Source of the DNA: Phytophthora colocasiae | Lineage: Eukaryota; Oomycota; Peronosporomycetes; Peronosporales; Peronosporaceae | Direction: 5' to 3' | Length of the DNA: 64,000 bases | Assembly (NCBI GenBank): GCA_018806915.1 | Contig: JAGKQI010000102.1 | Coordinates: forward strand, 868,001-932,000 | Shown: positions 44,216 through 54,447 of the stretch, in pieces | How positions within the stretch are numbered: the stretch's first letter is position 1 | Layout of the letters: each line of letters opens with the position of its first letter | Position numbers and translations under genes: made by a program | Notes under the pieces: model-generated | The model's input: the letters and a program-made list of their open reading frames with translations, nothing else | What the model was told of the DNA's origin: nothing | The model's database searches: none

Positions 44216-44257
44216 CTTGAATCGTTCCGAGTACACTGCAGAAGTAGTCCGTGAGTT

Positions 44258-44270
44258 GGGCTCAGAACCC
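44258..44270 (-). other. copia primer-binding site (half-tRNA type)
   Basis: Directly beside the 5' LTR the plus strand reads GGGCTCAGAACCC. The anticodon stem-loop of initiator tRNA-Met is GGGCTCATAACCC in yeast, so there is one mismatch. Copia-group elements are known to prime from this internal half-tRNA rather than from the CCA end. Confidence 0.6.
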
Positions 44271-44489
44271 TTTAGTGAATCACTCTTGATCCGAAGACGA
44301 CTTGCTCGTTACACGCAAAAAAGAGAACTAAATTAAAATGCTTAGAGTCCTGGCACGAGCTCTCACTACTCCCAGATTTATATCCCAGTATTCCGCTTGT
44401 CTCGCGCCTCCTCTCTCATACCGGTCTGATTTGCACTCCTGTTCTCAGCAACGAGTTCAACCTGGAGTACATGGACCTGAATTCCAACA
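44271..44489 (-). repeat. 5' LTR of the copia element
   Basis: This is the 219-bp copy of the 3' LTR. It differs only by an extra AG and a missing AAA. It is followed on the outer side by ACGTA (44490-44494). Confidence 0.9.
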
Positions 44490-44494
44490 ACGTA

Positions 44495-45103
44495 CACTAC
44501 AGTAAAGCCTATAAGGGCGTCGTCTCTGCTGAATTTGCGGTGAGATGTCCAGAATGTATTATATCCCTCCTTGTTTCCTGCAATACAAGCCAAGTATCTT
44601 TATCAGTATCAAAAACCCACCCATAGACGGGCGCGGACGCCCTTTCGTGAGCCAATAGCCGCGTCCAATTTGACCCGTTCTGATTAAATCAAAAATTCGA
44701 GCGAGAAGAAAGGGTAAAATTTTTACCCTTTCTTCTCGCTCGAATTTTAATCCATTTCATTGGTTAAAAACCGTCACAGTAGTCTTCGGAGCTGCTGGAC
44801 GAACATGGCTTCGTCATGTTGCGAGGCGGCTTTCGCCGCGGAACGAGCGCGCACTCGTCCGTGGTGCATTGCCATTCACCCGCCCCCAGAAACCTCCCTT
44901 CTATTCGGAAGCGAGCCGCTGTAGGTGGCTGCAGGCGTGTACAGTACTCCCCCCCCCACGTCTGATACAGGTGAGAATTCCCGCTGTCATTTGACACCAA
45001 CCCGTACGACGTCCGTCTTAAAGCTCCCCGGCCTCCTGTTCTCCACTTATTAAAGCTAATTCTTCGCTACCTTCCCCTTCCTAATTACAGGGTGTATCTG
45101 TCC
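44495..45103. other. intergenic stretch upstream of the LRR pseudokinase gene
   Basis: This 609-bp stretch has no recognised gene. It holds the 57-bp palindrome at 44692-44748, an ATTGG at about 44759-44763 and a C9 run near 44949. A TTACAG at 45085-45090 could be an acceptor of an upstream non-coding exon. Confidence 0.45.
44692..44748. repeat. 57-bp perfect palindrome (28-bp arms, 1-base centre)
   Basis: 44692-44719 is exactly complementary to 44721-44748, with only T44720 between. The outer ends are A4/T4. It lies 356 bp upstream of the LRR pseudokinase ATG. It could be a foldback-element relic, a regulatory cruciform, or a source of hairpin RNA. Confidence 0.95.
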
Positions 45104-47529
45104 ATGCGAGTGTGGTTGACTCTGGCGCTCGTCGTCTCGGAGCTGCTAACTGGAAAAGTCTTCGCTGCCAGCTCCTCAGGTTCCAGCGAGACGACGACAA
45201 CCAGCGGCACCCTGAACACGTTAACTACAAGCTGCAATGGAGGCTGCAGCAGCAACAGCGCCTGCGTGGTGGTGGGCCAGTCTTCAGCCAACTCCATTAA
45301 CTGTGTAAACGACACCAACTGCGTCACGCTGTCATCAGGACAGTCAGCTCTGTGCCTCGACGCCTTCAGCTCGTCAGCTACTGAATGGGTCTTCCAACCC
45401 GCAGAAAGCAACGATACAGCAGGCGCTGGACCTTTTGAACGCGTCGGACTGCTGCAGCTGGACGACCATGTTACAGACTTGACATTCAGGCTGGCAGATC
45501 AAGGAGAGGAACCGCTTTCCGGGAAATTGGAACTCGCGTCAATGAACATTCAACCGGACGCCACACTGGACAAAGTGACATTCAAGAACCTGACATTATC
45601 CGGACTGGACAACGCTCTTCCGCTCAACAGCGTCAAAAGAATGTACGTTACTCCGATCAAAACCTAAGGATGAAGTGGGAACTGACCGGACTGTGTTGTT
45701 TACTGATGAGCAGATATTTCAACAACTGCTCACTAAGTGAGATCCCAACCGCCGCTGTTGCTGGTGATTCTGTCACCGTCATGTACGATTCCCCTTTGTG
45801 CAATCTCTGTGGATTTTGTCTGACCAAAGAGTGTTTTCAATCTACTGCAGTGACTTAGCTGGCAATGCCATTACCAACGTGGACTCAAACTTCCAAGACG
45901 AAGCCTTTACCAATCTCACTTTGCTGTACGTATTGTGAGCAATTCACCGTTCCCCTGATCAAGAGCTGATTAAATCGTTGTCCTTGTTGCAGTGATTTAT
46001 CGTCAAATGCTCTAACAGATTTTAATCTCGTGGCAAACAACTTCCCAGCCATCACTACCTTGTAAGTATAAATTTTGGTCGATTCGTCTGTATCTAACTT
46101 TTTTTTCAACGATCGTTTATGTAGATACCTGAGCGACAACTCATTGAGAACAGTTCCCGACGTGATCTTCAATCTTTCGACGCTACAGTACCTGACGCTT
46201 GTCAACAATCCTATTAATGCGTCGGATCTGACAGTGCAGCAGTTGACGTTCCTCGCTGGCCTTAACATGTTCACGATCGATGGTACCACCAACACTAGCG
46301 CGTGTCCGACCGCTGCAGTTCAGAACAAGCTGAATGAGTCCTTTACATTCTGTGTGGGCAATGACGACATCGATCCCTCGAACTCGACTGTTACAGAGCA
46401 GCCAGCAACGACAGTGCCAACAACAACAGAGGGAGATTCCACATCCTCTTCGTCAAACAAGACATGGATCATTCTCGGCGCGTGTTTGGGAGCTGTTGTG
46501 CTGCTACTGCTCGTTGGTATCATCTGGTGGTGTTGTCGTCGACGCAGAAATGAACAACCGAAGTTGATGAACAGTGCCATCCCTTCGATTTCGATTGGCA
46601 TGGGAGATTTTTCCGATCACCCATACATGGAGCTGGGAGTTCCCCGTTCTAATGCGTCAAGCCAGACAACGTCAGATTTCGAATTGTTGGCATCTGTTGC
46701 AGACGGTTACATTGGACTCACTCGGTTATCGTACGATGATGTATTCCTGCACAAGATGCTGCGCGTTAGCAGCCGTTCGGAGTTATGGTTAGGCGAGTAC
46801 AAGCATGAGACTGTTTTGGTCAAGAAGATCAAGAGTAACACAGCTTCAAAGGCACTACTGCGCGACTTTGTGACGGAGATTGAGCTGATGTTTGAGCTTA
46901 AACATCCTCGTATCGCAGCCTTCCGAGGGGCTATGTGGGATGCAGATGGCACGGAGCTGTGTGCTGTGGTCGAGTATGTTGAGAAGGGTGCGCTACGAGA
47001 CTGCACGGTGAACAACGCGATGGAATTGTCAGTACCGAAGCAGCATGCCATTGCTCGGCAAATCTCGGAGGCAATGGCGTTCCTGCACAAGCAGAACATC
47101 ATCCACGGGCGGTTGAATGCGTTTAATATCCTACTCGACAAGGATTACTCTGCCAAGTTGAGTCTTTTCAGCATCTTCCACTACGTCAAGCTGTCACCTC
47201 TGGACAATGAATGCAAGATCTTTGTGGCTCCTGAGATTCTACGCGGTGAACAGCCATCGGAGCGGTCGGACGTCTACGCATTCGGCGTGGTTCTTGTGGA
47301 AATCGACACCGGTGAGACTCCAGTTATGAACGCAAGGAGGTTAACGATGGAAAGGTCAGGTCGTGAAGAGCTCTCCCCGACTGCAAAGAAAACTGGATTC
47401 CGCTTGAGCCGTCTCTGCTCCGGCGTGATGAAGGATACGATTGGTGCATGTTTGGAACCGGATCCAGCTCGGCGACCGACGATGGCTCAGGTGGCGATGG
47501 CTTTTAAGAATGGCGCCATGAAGTTGTAA
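45104..47529 (+). CDS. LRR receptor-like TKL pseudokinase (copy 1)
   Basis: This is a predicted plasma-membrane receptor. Exon 1 has a signal peptide (MRVWLTLALVVSELLTGKVF) and a Cys-containing ectodomain (TSCNGGCSSNSAC). Three short exons each give about one leucine-rich repeat (about 45715-45781, 45856-45925, 45995-46060), with phase-2 introns at the same LRR position. The last exon has a final LRR, a Thr/Ser-rich stalk, a transmembrane helix (WIILGACLGAVVLLLLVGII) and a kinase-like domain. VLVKKIK keeps the ATP-site Lys, and APEILRGE and DVYAFGVV are normal. HRDLKxxN is replaced by HGRLNAFN and DFG by LFS, and no Gly-loop is visible. It is therefore predicted to be catalytically dead. Confidence 0.82.
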
Positions 47530-47772
47530 ACTCTTGCTCGGCTTTCAAGCTAATTCATAGCTTTATTTTATTTTCGACGGGAGTTTATTCAAGCAAAGTG
47601 TTGCAGGGCAGACGTTACGAAGCAACGACAGAAGATAGCGAAAGTCAAGTACTCACGCATTATGTATAAAGGCAAAAAAATTCAGGAACGCAGTTTGCTC
47701 TTTTGTCCATTTGGCTTTACAGTTACAGTAGTCAGCATGACAAAACAGTGCCACAACGCAAAAGACTCATGT

Positions 47773-48274
47773 AAAGCTGCTGTTACAGAAGAAGAGAAGA
47801 AGAAGTTGATTAACTGCTTAGTGGACCTATCGTTTCGCTAGCCATGTAATATCTACTTACCGTACGACAGCTTAGTTTACATCCGGGGAGTCCATATTCG
47901 GTCGAAACCCATTCCCTGAAGAACTGAAACCACTGCTTCGCCATTCAGCCCCAGTTCCTCACAGTGCAGATAGATATGTTGGTAATGTCGATGAAACGAA
48001 TTTATCACACTTTGAGTGCTCAATTTTTCTGTTTCCGTCTCCTTGAAGTGAATCTTGTTCCGTAGCTGCCAAGTAGCATGGAAAGCAATTGCTGTGTGGA
48101 CTCTCCACAACAGCAACAGTAGTTTGTGGTGTTGTTTCCAGTCCGCATTAACATCTCGTGACTGCGGGAATCCTGGGCACGAGAAGCCACCGTTTCAATC
48201 GCTACACACGACTTTCGAACGCACTGCTGAATCGTTGGGTTTAGTCTTTTCAGGAAAAAAAGCTGCTGTTACAG
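47773..48274 (-). mobile_element. 5'-truncated LINE fragment with 16-bp target-site duplication
   Basis: AAAGCTGCTGTTACAG occurs at 47773-47788 and again at 48259-48274. The 470 bp between hold the C-terminal end of a non-LTR retrotransposon ORF on the minus strand. Short 5'-truncated inserts with 7-20 bp duplications are typical of LINEs. The element's 3' end would be at the left, where the minus strand has a CTTCTTCTTCTC-like tail rather than plain poly(A). Confidence 0.6.
47877..48116 (-). pseudogene. C-terminal remnant of LINE reverse-transcriptase ORF
   Basis: This 79-codon frame reads LLWRVHTAIAFHATWQLRNK, like the segment after the reverse transcriptase in oomycete LINE ORFs (W..RN.I.F pattern), then a helical tail ending in TAA. 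No RT catalytic motif is present, so it is only a fragment. Confidence 0.45.
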
Positions 48275-48706
48275 CAGTGCTGTATAAGATGACAGGAAGT
48301 ATCCAACCTTATCACATGAAATCACATCGGTCAAAACCCATCGCGGTAGACTGAATTCTAAGCAATTTTGCACTGCTAACATAGATTGCATGTACAGTTC
48401 ATTTCGCTGCTTGAGTTGCCCCAACTCATTTTCGGTGCCAAATTTGCCTCGTCTTATCGATGATCGTCATAGTTTGATAACCCTTCAAGCACGTGAGCAA
48501 TACGAAAGATGCCATTCAACAGCAAATTGCAAGAAAAATTTGGATTGCCTTTTTTCTACAAGCTCGAAGTGCGTCAAAACTATCATGACAATAAATATTC
48601 AACGCGCCTCCCTATTCATCCCCTCAACAAGCCCCTAGTGCGCTAGGAGCTACTGGAAGTCTCCCAGTTCTAATGAGTACGCTCGCAAAACGAGCGGGGC
48701 CCAGCA

Positions 48707-49964
48707 TCATCGTTTAGCAGGCTTCTGCACAGCTGCAGGTTTGGCAGCTTGGTGCAGGGAGCACAGGTTGCCGTTGCGCTCATACGCGGGTTTGCGGCAT
48801 CCTTCCACAACGCATCGTTTGCCTGGATCACAACAAGTGATTTTGACAATGTTAGCACAGAAGTACACATGCACCTAACAGGTAATCTGCATAGCTGAAA
48901 AATATGCAAGGCAAGCAGCTCACCTCCTCCGTGAGCCCAGCAAAGACCATGCGAAACTGCCGTTTTGGTGCAGTTTTCCTCGCTGCACTTGCGACCTAAA
49001 CCATAACATTCGAGTAAGTAAATGTTTACAGATGAAAATTGTCACTCAAGTTCCGTACCTCCGCCATGAGACCAACAAACCCCTCGAGATTTTGCTCGGT
49101 TCTCACACCCTGCAACAGTGCACTTCGTGGAGCCTCCTTGAAAATGTTACGCAACGTTGTCAGTGCAAATCATGAAGCCACCTTTTTCGGCAATCGCGCC
49201 ATCCTTACCGTGCTTCCAGCACACGCCCAAATTTTTAGCACTACTCGTGCACCCGACGACAGCGCAGCGTTTGCCGCCCTGTTGACATCAGGTTGAGTGT
49301 TTTGCACAGCGCATGTTCAAACGTTAGATCCAAAGTGCAACACGAACGAAAAAGGATACCGCAGACTTACACCGTGGCCGATACAGAGTCCTCGGTTCAC
49401 CACGTAGCGTGTGCAGTTCTCAAACTTGCAAATTCGGGACTTCTTCACTGTCGACTTCGACGGTACGGCAGCCGGTGTTGGTACATCGGCTCGGTTCTCC
49501 GTAGCAGCAATACCCGAAGCAATCGCTAGGTCAGCTGCAACACGCACCAAGATGAAGCCAGCAAACACGCGATCAGTCCGTTTCATCCACGGTTGCAAAC
49601 TTTGCAGTGCAAATCCAGGCATTCGTCTGCAACGTTGCAGCAATTGTCAGCGTAACGTACCGAAGCTTGCGCCAGTCGCGTGAGCTTGGTCTTCGTCCGC
49701 ATTACCCCCCAATATGAAAGCAAGCGAGCTCTTGCTGGATGCCGTTGCCTGTCCGACCATGGCCACTGCAGAAGCATCCGTGTTCATGATGGCTGCTAGA
49801 TGGTGTCGGTTTGCAGGAAGCTGCAACACCGGCAACGCTCCAGACTGTGCATCTGATCGGGCCTGGTCATTCGACGCAGGCCAAGCTGCGTTCATGTCAA
49901 CGTCGTCGGAATTGGCCGAGTTCTTCATGCAGGGAGAGGGCTTGATAGGGTCAAAATGCAGCAT
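48707..49964 (-). CDS. WRKY19-like protein with five C/H finger repeats
   Basis: This belongs to an oomycete family often labelled 'WRKY transcription factor 19-like' because of repeats shared with a plant protein; there is no WRKY domain here. ATG 49964 opens a Ser/Ala/Asp-rich N-terminal exon. Five fingers follow, of pattern C-x4-C-x(9-10)-C-x2-H: CKFENCTRYVVNRGLCIGHG, CAVVGCTSSAKNLGVCWKHG, CTVAGCENRAKSRGVCWSHG, CSEENCTKTAVSHGLCWAHG and CVVEGCRKP..LCSLH. Each finger has its own exon, with introns inside the HGG-G linker. The last exon ends PAAVQKPAKR and TGA 48707-48709. A nuclear or signalling role is unknown; metal binding is inferred from the Cys/His spacing. Confidence 0.75.
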
Positions 49965-50857
49965 TCACCGAGGCTGAGATAGGGAGCAAAGAGTACTCGA
50001 CTGCGAGTGTATTTATATTCTAGCGGACGGAGCCCACAGACAGAGGACACCACACCACACTACACGTGCACGGGGGCAACTGTTCCGTACGGCAGCCGCT
50101 TGGTTGTTATCTGAATAATGGAGCGGGACTTGGTCCGGCCACTTCGAGAACAGCTCAAGTCGCGTCTGGATGGCGCCCAGAGACAAGCCCGCGCACCGAG
50201 GCTCGATTGCTTTGGGCTGCGTCACTGAAGGAACCAGTGGTGACCGTGTACGCGTCCCGGCTTGACGCTATACTTGGCGTTTGTATGGGTAGGAGTGAGG
50301 TCAACGGATGGCGGCTAAAATTGACGGCGTTTTGTCCAATCGAAAGGAGGAACCCATTTCGAGCTTCGAAATCCCAGCCATACTGGACTCAAGATGTTCC
50401 CGACTCGTCTCTTGGTCTCTCCTCACGCTCCGGATGCAGCAGATGTCCGGTTCAACCGTGACAGGCTCTCGTTGTCTGCCTCGTGCTCTGGTGGTTGCAC
50501 ACTGCCACGAGCAGAACTGTCAGTGCCAAATGCCGCGGCCAACACCTGCCATTTCGATGCCTGCTGCAGTGGCCGTTTGATTAGCCGAACAGGATCAGAA
50601 AGGAGTCATAATCGATACATAGACACTCGAATGTCGTGCAATTGTGATGGGATCTTCATGCAGTTGACAAGTCGGGCAAGGAAGGGAAAACTCAAGTGAA
50701 GAATTAAAATGCCCAGGCATCGGGAGAGATGGTAATCAATTGCACTACCCACTTACGCATTCTCGTGACAACTGTGCCCTTGGTGCCTGCACAGCACGCC
50801 CCCTGTGAGAAACAAGGTCTCCGAACAAACCTTCGCACAGAGCTTGTCCAGCGATCT
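49965..50857. other. 893-bp stretch, no confirmed gene
   Basis: This is the upstream region of the WRKY19-like gene and the downstream region of the RING gene. A 36-codon frame at 50118-50228 (plus) has coding-like composition (MERDLVRPLREQLKSRLDG) and could be a first exon. Frames at 50308-50580 and 50394-50699 are not recognised and overlap. I cannot support a gene model. Confidence 0.4.
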
Positions 50858-51763
50858 TCAAAGGCTGTACAAGTAATCGCACTGATGATGAGAATGCGGG
50901 GCTGTTTGCGACGTCGATGTTGGAGTTGTATTCCTGCGTGTTCCATGGCTGTGATGGGAACAGCACGGACCAAAAACCGTAGCGAGATCCTGAGCAGTGC
51001 TCTTCATCTCGCCCCATTCGTTCGCACAACTTGCACACCGACACAAACGCCGTCGCTCTTGTATTTTCTGCAGCATGCGATCCGCAATGGAAAGAACCCG
51101 TAGCTTGATCTCAGCCTTTGTCCGTTTTGCCTGGGCATAGTTCGTGGTTGCTGCTCGGAGGGACAAGCAGCGAAACATTAGCATCGAAAACTGCACAACT
51201 CCTCACAACAAGGTCTTACCAATCCGCTGCCATCTCTTCACCTGCACACGCGCACTGTCCAATTCGCGCTGGATTTCATGCAATCGACGTCTGCTTTGAT
51301 CAAGTTTCTGTCGTTGCCGCACCAAGTTGTTCTCGAGTCGGAAAGAATGGCTCGATGTCATGCGCTGAATCTGGTACATACGGTCCAGCTCTCTCCTTAT
51401 CTCGTTCATACGCTCAGGTAGACACGATATAGCACGTGTAGCAGTGGTTGATTCATTGCTGATTGGGCAAGATGAAGAAGCTGCACAGTTTGACGTTCCT
51501 TTGTCTATTGCTCCTCCGACGGAGAGATACAGTCGAACCGCGCTGTTCGGGTTAGCTTTACGCCTGCACACTGGACAAGCATGTCGTAGCGCTAGAGCTT
51601 CTCGCAAGCACGTGTGGTGGAAAACGTGACCACATCGCAAGGCTGCTAAGCTTTTCTGCAAACTTTCGAGGCAAATAGCACAGTCACTTGTCATTTCACC
51701 ATTGTCAGGAGCTGGGCGTGGTGCAGAAGACGTCGCAGCATATTGAGCCCGATACAGCGCCAT
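50858..51763 (-). CDS. RING-type E3 ubiquitin ligase with coiled coil, TRAIP-like
   Basis: The N-terminal RING is complete: CAICLESLQ, CGHVFHHTCL, CPVCRRK (C3HC4 order, residues about 28-70). A long Arg/Glu/Gln coiled coil follows (RRELDRMYQIQRM to RARVQVKRW). This RING-plus-coiled-coil layout resembles TRAIP, a replication-stress ligase, but the resemblance is to architecture and RING spacing only. Exon 1 ends near 51221 (GTAAGACC). Exon 2 starts near 51152 and encodes TNYAQAKRTKAEIKLRV, a CRCASCANEW Cys motif and a His/Ser/Thr-rich end. The stop at 50858 assumes no further intron. Confidence 0.65.
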
Positions 51764-51920
51764 TTCGAATGTGATCCCAGCGTTTGCGAATCAAGACAGT
51801 AGCCATCACTTAGATGGGAGTAGACAGAAGAAAAGAAAGAGAAGAAACACTTGGGCCACGTCACAGCTTTCAATCTAGGGCTAGTATTATACTTTTTTCG
51901 TTTGGTGATACTATCTCTAC

Positions 51921-54447
51921 CTAAAGGTGCAGCATGGCAGCGATGTAGGACGCACTGGGACGTAGCGATGGGTCGTACTGTAAACACGCGCCGGCCAGCT
52001 CCCTGACCATCGTCGGGCATTCAGGAGTGAAAGTGAACATCCCCATAAAACTTGTTTCGTCATTGTTGTGAGTTCCCAGAACTGGAGTAGTTCGCCGTCG
52101 GTTTTCCTCCAGAGCAAGGCTTCGAGAGCTTTGAATAATTCGCGCACTGTTGGTACTCGGCAAGCTTTCAAGCTGGGTGGTGCGACGTCGCGAGCTGTCC
52201 GAATCGGGCGTATTCGAGGATACAACCGTGCCATCGGTAGATAAAACCGTGCCGTTATCCGAATCAAAATCGCCGATGTGAGTCCGCATTCTCCAAGAGC
52301 TTCTTATCATTTCATCGGCTGTCTGGCACGTATCCAAATGGGCAAGCAACACACCAAATGCGTACATGTCTGAGGACGACCGGGAAGGCTCGCCAATCAA
52401 AATTTCAGGAGCGAAAAAGGCCTTGTTGGTGGAGTCGCAACGTCGGTAGTACGACTGGCAACTGTAAGGTGACGAGCCATCCGTAGGGAGCGCAGCTTGA
52501 ATTGGATTTAGCTTGCATCCCTTGCTAGGGTCGACAAACACGTTTCTGCCGTTCAGGCCGTCATACGTGACCATATGCTGGCTATGTAGATACATGAGCC
52601 CTCGTGCGATCTCCGCTGCTGCTTTCATCTTGAAGTTCTTCCAGTTGAGCTCAGATCCAGCACTTCGGAGATACGCTTCAAGCGTGCCCAATGTCATGTA
52701 CTCACACACAGTAGTCATCGCATGTCTTTCATCCCACACAAGTCCAATAATCGTAAGCAACTGGGGGTGGCGCATTTGAGAAAGCATCGGTACCATATCT
52801 AAAGCGGCTTCCACATCATCGTCACTAGGCTGAAGCTTTGTCACAAGCACCAGCTTTGTACGATGCTCAGCAAGTGCCACCACCACTGGACCAGAGGTTG
52901 ATAATTGGTTTAGCATTACCAAGTCTGTGGCAGGAATTTCCTTGAATGCAGCCTTGCGCAGTCCACCACCAGTGTTAAACTCGTTCAATGACGCCTCAAG
53001 CTCCGTAGTCTGCACGGAAGTACCGTTTCCTCCAATTCGTGCTCTTAGGCTCTTGAGGTTGGCCTTAATTTTTCCATCGCCAGACACAAGCGAATCATGC
53101 TGCTCCTGTGCTACCGTTTTCTTCCATCGTCGTAGTACTAGCACACCGCCAACTACAGCCAGAACTACAAAGAGTGTAAGGCCTAGCACAACGAAGAGTG
53201 TAACAGAGCTGGTGCTGCTCTCGCTAGCTGTAGAGGATGTGCTCTCTTCCTTTGAACCTGAACTGTTGATACTGCCGAGACCGTCTCCATTGGTGTAGCA
53301 CACGGTTTTATCGCCCCAGGATACAGCTTCGTAGCCAGTAGAGCAGCTCCCATCGACTGTCAGATTAGCTTCGAAAACAGGTAGTTCTTGTAGATACTGG
53401 AGCTGCGGAAGCGTGACGTGAGCGTCAGCGATGGAATTGCCTTGCAGGTACAAAGCTGACAGGTTACGCATTTCATAAATAATGGTGGGAATATCAGACA
53501 ATTGGTTGTCGCGAAGATCTCTGTTAACAAGCAAAAGTTAGAACTCACTTCAATCAATAACAAACACAATAGGCAACGTACAAAGTGGACACCGAAGTGA
53601 AAGCGTGAGAGCCACGTGGATCAAATTGAGTGAGCTTTGACCTTTGAATGATACTGCATATAAGAAACAAAATCCAAGTAAGTTAGACTTAGGCGAGTGA
53701 CAAAAAACTTTGAAAATAAAAAACTTACAGCGTTTGAAGAGAGTCCGGAAAGATGTTGGTGAGCATATCCCCGACATTAACGTCTGAAATAACTCTGGAA
53801 AGCAGCAAAAAACAATAATTAAGCAAGAAACTCATACCAGTCCAGCTATTTAGCACACTTACAGACGCTGCAGCCCTGTGCTGTTGCGGAAGGCGTTCGA
53901 CGAAAATGAGAGCGGGACAGTGATCTGCGAGGTGGCCGTCGCACCGACGATCGTACTGCAAATCACAACCATGCAATGCACACAACCACAAATGTCAGGT
54001 GAATCTACCACGTGTCCAAGAAATAAGTTCCACGTACAGGTTCTGCAGAGTCGATGGTAGCGTAAGGTCGTCGATCTCTCGGAAGACAGCAGTATCGGTC
54101 TTGTCGCTCTGGGGCTGGGCGATCGTAAGTGTCCACTGTGGCATGCCCCATCTAGCCCAAGTATCAACAAGACACTGCACCTCGCAATGCCCCGGCGTCA
54201 CATTAGTCTTGCATGTCGGCATCTTAGTGGCCGAACAGCCTCGATTAAAAAACCCTCCATCACTGCTGTCCTTGTTCTTGGCTTCATCAGTCGACGGCGC
54301 GTAATTCACACACAAAGACGAGCTACACGCCCCGTAGCAATTGCTAGTGAGTGTGTTGTGCTCTGGAGGACTGCACACGCTGTCCACAGCGTTTACTCTT
54401 GCAACGTTCATTGCCAGAACCGCCACAAGACCCCGAACACTGTGCAT
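51921..54447 (-). CDS. LRR receptor-like TKL pseudokinase (copy 2)
   Basis: This is a paralogue of the plus-strand gene at 45104 and points towards it. ATG 54447 starts a signal peptide (MHSVRGLVAVLAMNVARVNA). The ectodomain has the same TLTSNCYGACSSS cysteine motif. Short LRR exons (about 53862-53955, 53728-53795) and phase-2 introns precede the last exon with two LRRs (LRDNQLSDIP, LYLQGNSIAD), a transmembrane helix (VTLFVVLGLTLFVVLAVVGG) and a kinase-like domain. HRD is replaced by YDGLNGRN and DFG by an unrelated NPI. The Lys in VTKL and the APE motif (FFAPEILIGE) remain. A Ser/Thr/Arg-rich insert (about 52090-52290) interrupts the C-lobe. It is predicted to be a non-catalytic receptor or co-receptor. 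Confidence 0.82.

Larger units (their letters stand above)
39164..44489 (-). mobile_element. Ty1/copia LTR retrotransposon, near intact, recent insertion
   Basis: The element is 5.3 kb, transcribed on the minus strand and flanked by a 5-bp target duplication ACGTA (39159-39163 and 44490-44494). The two LTRs are identical except for two short indels (2 and 3 bases). Order on the minus strand: 5' LTR, primer-binding site directly adjoining it (44258-44270), gag with zinc knuckle, protease, integrase, reverse transcriptase, RNase H, purine-rich tract near 39384-39397, 3' LTR. Integrase before reverse transcriptase makes it copia rather than gypsy. One frame break at a nine-G run (41697-41705) separates gag-integrase from RT-RNase H. 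Confidence 0.95.
47530..48706. other. gene-poor stretch with a LINE fragment
   Basis: Apart from the retroelement piece at 47789-48258 (listed separately), I see no gene in these 1.2 kb. Short frames on both strands have no family resemblance. Confidence 0.5.

Noticed and set aside
43103..44254. 383-codon plus-strand open frame
   Set aside because: It runs antisense through copia gag, where the sense strand has a full set of Gag and protease motifs.
45104..47529. Active receptor kinase
   Set aside because: The catalytic Asp of HRD and the DFG motif are both missing, so catalysis is not claimed.
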